Shown here in pieces: positions 49,034 through 60,005 of a stretch of 64,000 bases of DNA; positions within the stretch are counted from its first letter, which is position 1, and the number at the start of each line of letters is the position of its first letter. The position numbers and the translations under genes were made by a program. The notes beneath the pieces are model-generated. The model was not told the DNA's origin and made no database searches. It saw only the letters and a list, made by a program, of their open reading frames with translations. This stretch comes from Lethocerus indicus (lineage: Eukaryota > Arthropoda > Insecta > Hemiptera > Belostomatidae). The stretch covers positions 930,001-994,000 of the forward strand of contig JACDQD010000012.1 in assembly GCA_019843655.1 (NCBI GenBank), written 5' to 3'.

Positions 49034-49480
49034 ATTATACAAATAATTAAATAAATATAACCGTTAGTATCATAAGTAAAAAAAATATTTTCGTAGAAGT
49101 TATAATGAAATTTTGCAATGCGTTCACTGGAGTTGATAACAAGAGGGAGACCGAATGGGTTCGATTTTAAAATAGAACTGCTAAGGTTGAGAATTTTGTC
49201 ATAACTTAAGTTTTTTTGAGCCAAGGAAATCCGATACGCCCTTCGACCCGAAACAAGTTCCCAAGCGAGCCCTTACCAACCGAAGTTAGGTTCCCGCACG
49301 CTTGATTGGCCTGCTCCTATAAGGTTACGATGGGCGCTCTTAAGGTTAACCGGTTCGTTCGTACAGAATGGCTACGCGTAATAAAAAACTCAATAGGTTG
49401 ATTAATTTTTTCTTGGTTCCTTTGGGCCGTATGTGTGATAATTTTGTCCTCATAGTGTGGGACAACTGGCCTGCATTAGT

Positions 49481-49545
49481 AAAAGTTTTGCTCTCAACAC
49501 TACCTAGTTCTTTAACCTTATAATCTGTACTAATTTACTCTTCTT
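49481..49545 (-). mobile_element. LINE family A 3'-end fragment, degenerate
   Basis: The reverse complement reads GAAGAGTAAATTAGTACAG, AAGGTTAAAGAACTAGG, GTGTTGAGAGCAAAAC. It is recognisable as family A but has several substitutions and lost bases. Confidence 0.5.
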
Positions 49546-50957
49546 TATTGCGGGTAAAATTTTAAGCGTTCACGAAATAAGACAAACAGCTCCGGAGGAA
49601 ATCAGGGGCTGCTCCTAAATTCAGTTCAGCCTAGAAAATTAGTACCGGGAGGCTAACCAAAGCGTCAACTGTTTTATTGACCGACTCCACTCTTGGAACT
49701 AGTTAGCACGATTCCAGGGGGGTCGGAATTAAAACCCTTAGGGTACGGTTGGGGCTGGCCGAATTAGCCGATAGGGGAGGCCACCTCTAACAAGATTGCA
49801 TATTCATTCTTTTTACCCCCGGCTTCTTCAGGTCTCTAACGAGTCGGTATAAGGCAGTAAAACTTTTACCTTCGGCACATGCTTCGCCTAAATCTGTATA
49901 GTATTATCAAATAGCAAATAGAAGAGAATTTCTTCAGCAAATATTTGAATTTTGGGAGTAAAAAAGCCTGTACGTATATTTATACAACGTATATCTAGAC
50001 AAACAAAATTATGTCCTGACAACGGGTAGAAATACGATTGCAGCAATAATAACATTATATTACAATAAGCATAGTCAGAGGGCTTCTCTTTCTTAATTTC
50101 GTAGTTAGAATGACGCGTTGGACCAGAAACTTAAATTCTCCGGTACCAACATCAACATATAATCAATTTGATCGTACTGTTCCCTGTAACGAATTTTATA
50201 TTTTTCAAGTTTCAGTAACAAACCGGTTCGAATAGGCACGATTTATTACAAGACAACACACGGCTTTACACCCAGGACGCCCGTTGATCGTCGGAGCGAC
50301 GAGAGCCGAAAAGTATTTCGGTCCCAATACGAAAATATGATGCGAAAAAATGTGCGGCCAAGAACCGAAATGACTAGTGTTTACCAAACAAGACGCCCGC
50401 CCCCCAGTTGCCAGCTATTTGGCCTATAATGGAGGCGACTAAATTTAAATTTCTAACCGCGGTCAAATTGGTTTCTGTTTTCACATACAGTTAAACGAAC
50501 GCTTCGCGCTCTTGTAATCGAATCCGATATTTATAATTCCTTCAAATTATTTTTCCACATCAAGGAGGGGAGTGGACAAAGACAGTCTTTTTCTTTTTTA
50601 GACTTCTAAATTAGTTTAGACTTCTTTCTCTAGAATCTAGAACTAAAGGCGATGGATGCAATTTAAAACAACAGATTACGGACTGGAAAAGATATGAAAC
50701 ACTGGAACTAATCTTGTTCAGTAAATCAAATTTGAACTCTCCCCGATGTCTTACAAGATAACAGAGAAGATAATTAAGAGTAAATTGAGAGCGACGGCGG
50801 TCGAGATCAAGGACTGGATATCTCCGGATCCGATTTATGGTACGATCGAATGTTTTTCAACATTCTGTCAATTGTTTGGAGAGTTGAAATTTTGTGAATT
50901 CTATAAAAAACAATAAAATAAGACTTAGTTAGGGATAAGAACTATTCAAATTCCGAA

Positions 50958-50996
50958 CTCGCCGGTTTGGCTTTGTGCTAGACCTGTTTTGACTAC
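50958..50996 (-). repeat. Hammerhead-like repeat, minus member of inverted pair
   Basis: The minus strand reads GTAGTCAAAACAGGTCTAGC, ACAAAGCCAAACCGGCGAG. The stem III/cleavage block and the tail are kept. The core is lost. Confidence 0.55.
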
Positions 50997-51002
50997 ATTG
51001 GT

Positions 51003-51040
51003 GACTCACATGGACAGAAACCGGTCTAGAACCACGGAAT
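51003..51040 (+). repeat. Hammerhead-like repeat, plus member of inverted pair
   Basis: GACTCACATGGACAGAAACC, GGTCTAGAACCACGG. It faces the minus-strand copy seven bases away, so CTAGACC and GGTCTAG can pair. Confidence 0.55.
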
Positions 51041-52084
51041 GAATAAATTTTATATAACCTGAGCCTAAAAATGAACACAGAAAACATTGGAAGTAATATC
51101 TGATTTTCTGAGAGGGCATGAAGCTCTACAATTACGCGGAAACTGTTTCACTTGTAGCGATTTCACATATTATATAATCTTTTTATTTGGGTAAATTCAA
51201 ATAATATCGAAAAGTCCTAATGAAGCGTTACTTCCTCTATTTGTTTTCAATAGCCGTCCGGTGTCAGTGGCCTTCTTGTCTTAAGGAGTTCGCGACCTCT
51301 GACCTCTTCCGCTTCCGTTCCAATTATTAATATCGAGTACAGAGGGGCAGAGAAAAAAAATTCTCAGAGCTCTTTCATACACAAAGAATATCATACTCTT
51401 AACGGGGAAAGTGATAAAATGTCTTTAATGGCGAAGATTAACGCAATCAGGTTCTTTGAAATTTGGTTATGAACTAATTTTACACAAACTTTCTTTCTTA
51501 CACTGTTACATTTTAACACTACCTTATTTCACAACTGCAATGAAGTTTATAGTATAATGTTTCTATTGTCTATGCAGGACAATAGAAAAGCAGCTGGTAC
51601 TGCAGTACTTTGTTGCCCAACATACGATAGGTACTGATATTTATCTTTAACTGCGGTACCGGGCACTACTTATTAGTTTTCCATAGAAAAAAATAGTACA
51701 CGATAGAAACAGCATTGTTTCAACACCACAGCTTGTTGAAAATTGATTGGGTCCGATAAGACCATCGTTATGTCTTGATTCAATCATTATTAAATGGGGA
51801 ACGGAGCAGGCATTACAATATTCTGCTTTACAACCCCTTTAGAGTAGTAATCAAGGATCGATTCTTTACAGGTAAATGCCTAACATTAAAAAAACCCGTG
51901 TAGTTACAAAGTTCATAGAATGCTGGACTTAAACTGCATTTAGTAAGGGTAAGTCCCTTGAAACCGTAAGTCACAAGTCATGCTGAAAGCCAAAAAATCG
52001 AGACGGCCAGAAAGTCGAACCACGTGTCGATATTCAGAAACCTGGCAGAATCCAAATAACTTATAATATAATAATAACTGCATT

Positions 52085-52113
52085 AAAAAAAAAAAATATT
52101 ATTATTATTATTA
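52085..52113. repeat. A-tract followed by (TTA)n
   Basis: Twelve A residues followed by five TAT/TTA units. This could be the eroded tail of a retroposed element, but no body is recognisable. Confidence 0.85.
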
Positions 52114-52579
52114 CACTTCGTCTTCGCAGGCTTAACGATTCCGCTCGATATATCGAACAGTAATTCTCGAACTTTGTAAACGGAGGGGGGAGGGATGTGA
52201 ATACTGAAACAGTACAATAAGAGCTCGTTTCTAATAATCGTTTCCGTGAAATGATACCGGGTCACCGTTGAAGGATTCATATACTTCCAGCCCCGGTCTA
52301 GGGCCGTATCTGTAATTCATGGAGCCCCCCCCATCCCTTAACAATTTGCGGGGGGAAAATATAATTGATAATTGATTTTTTAATGCGCCATTGCGTGTCT
52401 CGTCCCTCGCCTAGTTTCGGCTGAAGCAGCCGTTGAAAATTCCACCCTTCACTTCTTATACGCTACTCTATCACGCCCCCTCCCCCCCATAAAACAACCC
52501 CTGAAATGTTTATCGAGTGCACCCCATTTATACACAACTGAAGTATAAGGGAGGAATTCGTATAATTCGTTATAATTAA

Positions 52580-52997
52580 CACTTTCCCTGCCGTATGCGC
52601 CCCACGCTGAACTTTCCGTTCAAGCCATTTGGTATTATAACTGCAAAATGAAGAATTTTTAAAAAATTCATTATGCAGTCAATTATGGGCATCTTAATAC
52701 TATTGCTGATGCCCTCATTTAATCGTGGGGCGTATTCGCCCCACGCGGCGTGATGGGAAATTATTTTTCACCGCAACTTCGTATTTCGATCAGTCATTTA
52801 TCCGCGTGTCGTTGATACAATACTTACTGCTTCACTGAAGCTGCGATTGATTTATAGTAGGAAAAGGAAATACGGTACGTACATATTATTTTATATTACG
52901 TACATATTATTATTCTCTTCGTCAGACCTTTTCCAAATTTTACAATAATTGCGGCCGGAACGGGAAGTCTTCAAAAAACGGTCTGGCAGGGAACGTG
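52580..52997. mobile_element. TTAA-flanked MITE with internal palindrome, 418 bp
   Basis: The left end reads CACTTTCCCTGCC and the right end is the reverse complement of CACGTTCCCTGCC (12 of 13 positions match). TTAA flanks both sides (52576-52579 and 52998-53001), suggesting a piggyBac-type transposition mechanism, although the ends begin CAC rather than CCC. Internally CGTGGGGCG-TATT-CGCCCCACG (52724-52745) is a perfect 9-bp hairpin whose right half (CGCCCCACG) recurs near the left end at about 52597-52605. ACGTACATATTATT is duplicated at about 52877 and 52898. No transposase remnant is visible. Confidence 0.72.
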
Positions 52998-53986
52998 TTA
53001 AGGGAGAATAAAAATAATTATTATTGTTCCGGCGAAGAAGTCATTGAGAAGAGAAACATTCCACGCGCCGAAGTGACACGCGCTGCTACTGAAAACCGTG
53101 GAGAGAACCAGCGAGAGGAGAACGTGAAATCCGCGCAAAAATAAATTGGTCATATATTGACACTATTTTGGAACGAAATGGCCTACCAACGGCGCGAAAG
53201 AGGGTAGGAAGGAATGAATTCCTGGGGAAAAGAATGCGTGACGTCGGAGGCCGATAATTATGGGCACGGAGGAAGAGATGGAAAGAACGGTAGGATGAAT
53301 AGATAGAGGAGTTCGAGCACGCTCTTCGAATGTTCCCACGTGCGACCGCCAGACACCGTCGTCCCCCAGGAGGGAATTAAACCGTAGGCCATTAAACCAT
53401 AGGCGCATCATCGCCATTACGGCGCCCCCGCCATCACCATCACGCTACCAATACTCTGTGGTATTTCTTACGCGAGTACAACCGAAGGTCACTCTCTTCC
53501 CAATTATACCTGCCGTCGTGAGAGTCGTTAAGAGAACATCGGACGGCCAGAGTTCGGGTTTCCCCACCGAAGGGTAACTAGAATTGTGATGTAGTGAAAT
53601 ATCTAAAAAAAATCGCCTAAAGAAGACCATGCATGCGGTTTTCTTCAATTATTTAGACAGGTCTAACCGAATAGGCACTTCCTGACAGGAAGTATCCTGT
53701 CAGTACTGCACTCTTAACTATTCTTCTTGTCCATACTATGATTATTTTCAAATATACGGCAATGTTCCTTTTATAATTTCTTCATTAAAAAAAATAAAAA
53801 CAATGAACACATAAATTCTGATACCGTCCTAGAAAGAATAATAGCGTGTATTTATGTTATAAGTTGTGTTATATAACAATAATGTAATGTAATAATAATT
53901 AAATAATTCCAAAGTGTGATTTTTCCGTAGACAGGATGGCCGACCGGCACAACCATCATACCTAATTGGCCTACCAATACCACCAA

Positions 53987-54025
53987 CTGAACGTGGTCTA
54001 GGAAAAGACCAAACAGCAGGAGACC
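53987..54025 (+). repeat. Hammerhead-like repeat with central deletion
   Basis: CCAACTGAACGTGGTCTAGG, AAAAGACCAAACAGCAGGAG. Stem II and GAAA are deleted, while both outer parts remain. Confidence 0.55.
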
Positions 54026-54708
54026 ACAAATCAGGGAATTAATTATCTATTATATTCCTGTATGCGGTCATGCATTCTACACAAATCTTATGTGATATAT
54101 AAATTGCGAGCATAAGAAAAGATAATTCAGAGAAAGAAAATACGAAGTAATTATCTTGAACTTGAAGATTCGCGAAAAAAGTTTTGAAATAATACAAAAA
54201 ATCGCCAGTAGCGAGGTATACTCGTAATAGTGATGATATTTGATACCCTTGTTGCTCTTATTCCCCCCCATTGTCGGACTGAACCGATACCGCGGTGAAC
54301 GGCATACAAATCAGACGTCGGGCTAACGACCGTACCAAGCGGAGACTGTTATAAATCTGGGCGCCGTACGGAGATTCCAGGAGGCCGACATCCGTCTCCG
54401 CGATTGAATTCAAATAGACTTCGCCGGATTAGCTCACCCCGGACGGAATGCCGCTTTTGTTTCCAGCCGGGAATTTCCAACGGGTTGCGTTATGGAAAAT
54501 AAGAACACTCGGGCATTAGAAATATTCAGGGCCTTCGCTCTGCTTTCGGGACCCCTGCCAGCCAAGTCATACTTCCCGGTATGCGCCCGGACTGTAGGCA
54601 AAACCCCCCTAACAAAACCACCCCAAGGTTGTAGCTACCTTCTCTCTTTTTTGTTGATTGTAAAATCAACAACTGTTATAAGTAATATTTATCGTAGATT
54701 TCGCGGTA

Positions 54709-54766
54709 TTCTCTAGCTGGTCTGGTCTTTTGCAAGACCGGTTTCGGTTCCTCGCAATGTCCAAGT
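54709..54766 (-). repeat. Hammerhead-like repeat copy
   Basis: The minus strand reads GACATTGCGAGGAACCGAAA, CCGGTCTTGCAAAAGACCAG, ACCAGCTAGAG. GAAACCGGTC and the tail are intact. The core CTGAAGA has decayed. Confidence 0.62.
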
Positions 54767-55151
54767 ATTTCAAACTAAAATATTTATATTTTACACCTCT
54801 TGCTCCTCTCGACAAAGAATCAATTCAATGACGGCTACAGAAAATCTATCTACAGTTCATATTTCGGGTTCCACCATTTTGAAGGCTATATATATAACCA
54901 CAATCCCGCTAGGTAATAAACAACAGAGGATATGATTCGGAAAATCTGTTATACGACTCGCAGCAATAACCCCCCTCCCTGCCACACCCCAAATCTGGCA
55001 CCCCCTGGGTTTTTCCATTCAACGTCTCAATTTTCCTAAGGAAAATATCACTTTTTCTTAGGAAATTGATCGTGTTCGGACATCGCGAACGCCACCGCGT
55101 AGGACAGGGATAGGTTACTGTCTTGGAAACAGACGGTTAGAATGAGTCCAC

Positions 55152-55336
55152 GATGAAGAGGAATAAATTACTTCAGGAGCTAAGGTTAAAGAACCAGTCG
55201 CCAGGTAATATTGTGAGCATAACTTTCACACACGCCAGCGATATGAGAGAATGAACTAAAAAAAAATGTCTTCGATAACAGTGCAGTGAATGTGATATTA
55301 CATAGCAAGGTTCAGATGAATAGTGTTGACATAATG
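55152..55336 (+). mobile_element. LINE family A 3' end
   Basis: AGAGGAATAAATTACTTCAG, AAGGTTAAAGAACCAGTCGC, CAGGTAATATTGTGAGC, TTTCACACACGCCAGC and GAGAGAATGAACTAAAA are the family A end. The 3' UTR continues with AACAGTGCAGTGAATGTGAT and AATAGTGTTGACATAATG, as in the copy at 42015-42545. This shows that the shared UTR extends at least 130 bp past the coding end. Confidence 0.7.
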
Positions 55337-55727
55337 CTTCATCCAACCTCATTGCCATAACTTTTAACTCGGCTATTCGCCACCGTCAGTATTTCTGTTG
55401 TAATGAGGAAGTGAAGTAAGTGTTGACTAACGAAGCACAAAACGATCTAACACATTTATGAGTCACCCGACAACAAATAATGCCGTATATAATTTTAAAA
55501 TGTCTACATGATAAAATAGAAGTCGCCAAAAAAAACAAAAAAAAAACAAAACAAGATTGGGGCTAACGAAGCGCAGTTCTCAAATCACGTGATAATGTTC
55601 AGTGCTCCACACCGATATCAGTTTACTGTTTTGTCAGGCCATATCCAAGATAAATGGCAATGTGTTTTGACGACAATTCTTATTCAAATCAAAATTTCAC
55701 TCTGTATTATACAAACATTGCACAATT

Positions 55728-55772
55728 TAGTATTAAAGTCAATAGTATTAAAGTCATTAGTATTAAAGTTGA
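55728..55772. repeat. Three tandem copies of a 15-bp unit
   Basis: TAGTATTAAAGTCAA, TAGTATTAAAGTCAT and TAGTATTAAAGTTGA in direct succession. Confidence 0.88.
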
Positions 55773-58700
55773 TATAATTGTATGGAACGCGTAGAGAGAA
55801 CATAGTCATTGGGAAGGTGCATTACGCAAAGAGTAAGTAAACGAAGACAAAGTGGGAGAAACTGGTTAATTTTAGTATTCCATTTAATTCGTGTAAAATA
55901 AGTACCGGGATTCTACTTATAGAGAAACAGAATAAAAATAATACTTGCATTTGAAACAAAATTTCATAAATTGGACTCTTTCCCAAAGAGTTATAATAAA
56001 CTGTGGAGCTACGTGCAATTCGTGAGATGCGTAGAAATTGCTGACAAGTAAAGAAAGTGCAGCGAATTTTCAAAACCCGAGGTCTGGACTTCAGATGCAA
56101 GTTAGCACAAAGTCAGGGACTTGGACTGGCACGTTCTCTGGTAGCAGCCGCTTATCCCAACCGGCCAAATCGTAAGTGCATGACAGCCTAATTGAGCAAA
56201 CCTCCAAAAAGCAAAACAGGAATACAGTTTGCAAGTACAATCTCAGAAATAAAATAATTTCTGCTTGATTGCCTAGTTATAGGACGTAGGAAATGTGTGA
56301 AAAATTGCGCGGATAGCTTAATCCTAGACTTTTTCTTATTATAGAATCGGCCTTCAGTATAAGTTACTAGGGCTTGATTCTCGCGGTAAATTAAGTCACT
56401 CAGTTGTAACTCTGTTATTGCTCCTTACTCCTAGTCAGGGCCGGGTACGAAGTTGAACTTTACCCGACGCTAATGGAGCGGAAACGAAAAGCATCAAACG
56501 GCCCCAACAACGAAGTACCCGTGCGACATTCGGAAAGGGCTTGAACGGCGGTCGAAGTTGAACAAAGCTCGACACGTGGGCCCATCTGGCGGCCGCCGTC
56601 CGAACCAAGTGCTAAGCACGTGGTACCGCCGGGTTCGTTGAACCCGGGGGACGAGCTCCCAGACAACAATACAATGCCCTAATTTTCAAGGTGGCCGAGT
56701 GCACTCCACTTCCCTCCCAGTAGAGCACACACAGAGAGAAAGAGAGATTTTTTGTTTTATTCTGTTCGGCCTGTCCTTTTTCGCCTACGGCCGCTAATTA
56801 ATTCATTATTCCCTTGGACTTAGGCGCCCAATAAATACAACAGTAACAGATGATACGACAATTGTACATACAGCATTACCTCGCACAGCACTATATTTCT
56901 GGTCTGACTATTTCGAAAGGAAATTTTAATTTCCAAGCAGAAAAAAATAAATTCGCAAAATTGGGAGTCACTAATAGAATATGTTTCGATGAGTTAATGG
57001 TACATCAAATAAAACACTATTGAATTAGATGAACTGGAGAACAACTTAGATAACGACTCTCCAAGTTCCAGCCAGCACGAGAATTATTGTTCAGAACTAA
57101 TTATGGAAATACAATGATAAGAAATGCAATTGCTACCTACAAAAAAAAACAACGCACGAAAAGGCCAAACAAGACAAATGTTTGACACATATATTGAAAT
57201 TTGTGGAGAATAAAACAAAGTTTGAAAAAACACTTAAAACAAGTATTAAAAAAAATTATTCCATATAAGGCCATTTGAATTTATTAAAATGGGGAGATAT
57301 ATTATCTTGAACCAATTACCATTTTTTGCAAGTTTTTAATTCCTCGATTGGAAACGCCTTTGCTTGTTACTGCCTCACTGTAAAACCTCATTAAAAGTTC
57401 CCACTTTGTAATTCATCACCTTTGAAAGACCAGTTTTTTCCAAAATCCTTTTAATAAATTACATATTTACAATTTCATATTAATGTTATTTCTACAAAGT
57501 TTTCTGTTTTGCTTATATATTGCACAACGAAGTTACTTTTTTGCCCTTAAAAAGTTTTCTTAAATATAAATGTATGTCATTTTTTAAATTTACACATGTA
57601 CATGTACTAAAATTTAATTTAAATAAATAAGTCCCAGTTTCTTTATGGTTACACGTTGACTTTTTATTTACTCCCTCACTGAATTATCATTTTCGGGTCA
57701 AAAGGGATAACCAGGGATCTACTGTATAACAAACTTGTTTTTGGCGCCACCTCTTGTTATTGAACTATTGCTTATTGCGAAATGGTTGCAGTTAATTTTA
57801 GGAACGCAAAAAATTATGCATAAATTTATGTCCGTGTTGTTTGTAGTAACAAAATATGCTGTATGCTACTGCCGCTCATGAATTATGACTACTGGGTGCC
57901 TCAAGACCATACATCTGAACAAGAAGTATTCCCAGTACCGTTTCCACCTTCAGGTTTATGCATTATTACAATTGTGGTCGGTGTTTAGAGTGATATACGC
58001 CGGTCTTTAATTCTCCTGTTTGTAAATAAAGACCTGCCTCTTTAACCTACTCTCAGGAATTTCGACGCCGAGATTCGGCATTGACCCCTGGTGGGCGCCC
58101 CACATTAACTCTGCTCGAGAATTTTCAAGCGCGACTACAACTTAAAACTCACGACGACCACCGCCTCGTCGTGTTTATACACGAAATCCAGGAGTTCAAA
58201 GCGCGCTAACGGCACTCCAAACAACGCGGCCTACAAAAAGGGAAAAAGGCCGCCGTCCTATTTTAATGAATGCACGACTCGTTTATTTAAAACTGGTAAA
58301 AATTGTAAATTAAAAGTAACGGAGCGATAAACAATTTTTCTCCCAACACTTAACGAGGTTAAACCTACGATAAATCGTCAAACGTACAAACGGGAAGAAA
58401 AAGAAAAAACCAAAGGGGAACAAGAAAGAAGTTCATTACAGGAAAAAAATAAACGAACAAAGCAGGGCCTTTCAAATAAGCCTACAAAGTCTGCATTCTC
58501 CTGCCGCTCACACAATTCAGTGTTTGTCCTACTGTTGATTACAGTAATTACGTACTGCTATAATTAGAAATGAACATCAATAATAACGTGCGTGTACCAC
58601 ATTACATTATCGTTAGGCCATCGGTGCCCAAGTATTTAAAGCCTTAGAAGTATTGAGTCAAAAAGGAATTGACATAATTATAGAAAACTGGAAAGAAGGA

Positions 58701-59699
58701 AATATATTTCAGGTCAAAAGTATTTTTAACAGTGTCTGAATTTGATATCTTAAATTTTGTATACAAATAAGCAGGAATTTGAAACCCTTTTCAGCTCCTA
58801 ATACCAACTTCGTCTCAGTGGGGAAACAACATGGCGTCATTCTCATACGGTATGGCGCAATCAATTCTGTGTTGGATTTGCCACAATTTCGATTCATCAT
58901 TTGTCGCGTGACAGCTTAAATCGAAGCGTGATATCAATTTCGGATGAAAACCAAAAACTAAATACGAAGAACAAATAATTTTTTGAGTTTAACTGGCCTC
59001 ATTTATTATTCCTCGCTTTACAAACTTAAATCGTTAAAACCTTTCTAAGTTTAAAATCGGGGGAAATATAAATATAAATTAAGTTCATATCATGAACTTA
59101 ATCATGAAAATATAAGGCTCAGTAAATGAAAGTTATTTAAACAAAATCGGTTGGGCTATTCACCATATTCAAGATGGCCTCCACTGCACCCTAATGCTTG
59201 CACTAGACAACCCTACAGAATAATTTCAGATTTATTTCCTTTTTTAACCTCATTCTTAAAGTTAACATAACGGGAAAACGCAGGTTACGATTAGTGTTCC
59301 CGGATAACCGCAATCAATGAAAATAAGAGGCAATTAGAATAATAAAATTACAATACTCATATTCAGTAATGTGATGATTATTTCATATGATAATATATAC
59401 AGGACATACAAGTAATAACTTTTTACTGTAGGCAGGATGCTTATACACAAAGAATCGGGTATTAGGACCTCTTTTCAATATCTTTCTATATTGATGTAAT
59501 GATACTGCCCATAGCAACAAGATGCAACAGGTCTTTCTGTGACCTTGAGAAAAAAGTTTCGAAATGAGAAATTGAACATTTTCTCAAGTTCCATTTAGGA
59601 AAATTATTATCAGGCAGAAAGTTGCATTATCCTGGAACATATTACTCATCAGTAATTCTGCGAAAAATGCTGGAAAAGAATAAACCGAGCTTGTGACCC

Positions 59700-60005
59700 G
59701 CATGCAAGGTTATGTTGGACCGTCGGTAGCGCCTTGAACAATTTTTTTAGATTATTTTCAATTAAATACCTGAAACACTGTGCTGAGAAGTACCCTCCTC
59801 CTCGGGTTACCCTTTTGATCATAATTCCGGGGGGTATGTCCGCCTATTGTTCGCGTTTTCGGCGAGAAATGCTCGCGAAAAATTCGCGATCGCCACCAGT
59901 GCGAGGGGTACGCCATCTTACTAAAGACAATGGCGCATTCACCTTTGCACTGTGGCCTTTTCAATAAAACCTACTGCCCATCACTTATTCTCATCCGCAA
60001 TTACG
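59700..60005. other. CpG-dense block at the edge of the CpG-depleted domain
   Basis: Within about 300 bp there are many CpGs, including TTCGCGTTTTCGGCGAG and the palindrome CGCGAAAAATTCGCG at 59874-59888. The minus strand has an open frame of 68 codons (GECAIVFSKMAYPSHWWRSR and onward) that I cannot assign. It could be a transposon fragment or a regulatory island. The last CpG of the block is at 60004-60005, after which CpG almost disappears. Confidence 0.5.

Larger units (their letters stand above)
49546..52575. other. Non-coding stretch
   Basis: No gene recognised. It contains the inverted hammerhead-like pair at 50958-51040 and a simple repeat at 52085-52113. Between 51060 and 52080 I see nothing but short unrelated open frames. 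Confidence 0.5.
53002..59699. other. Long non-coding stretch
   Basis: No host gene recognised. Between listed repeats there is a GC-rich block at 56440-56660, with GCGGCCGCC and CGGGTTCGTTGAACCCG. An AT-rich, CpG-poor block spans 56860-57660. A short CpG-containing segment at 58800-58910 (ATGGCGTCATTCTCATACGG) carries a 63-codon minus-strand frame of unknown origin. CTTCCTGACAGGAAG at 53670-53684 is a small palindrome. Confidence 0.45.

Noticed and set aside
55173..55358. Minus-strand frames at 55173-55358 and 17341-17574 sharing LSILPGDW-FNL-like peptides, suggesting a conserved protein.
   Set aside because: Both are antisense to the repeated 3' end of LINE family A, so the similarity comes from DNA-level repeat identity.
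56440..56669. A GC-rich block with a 69-codon minus-strand frame, considered as a possible exon.
   Set aside because: No flanking acceptor and donor pair and no recognisable protein similarity.
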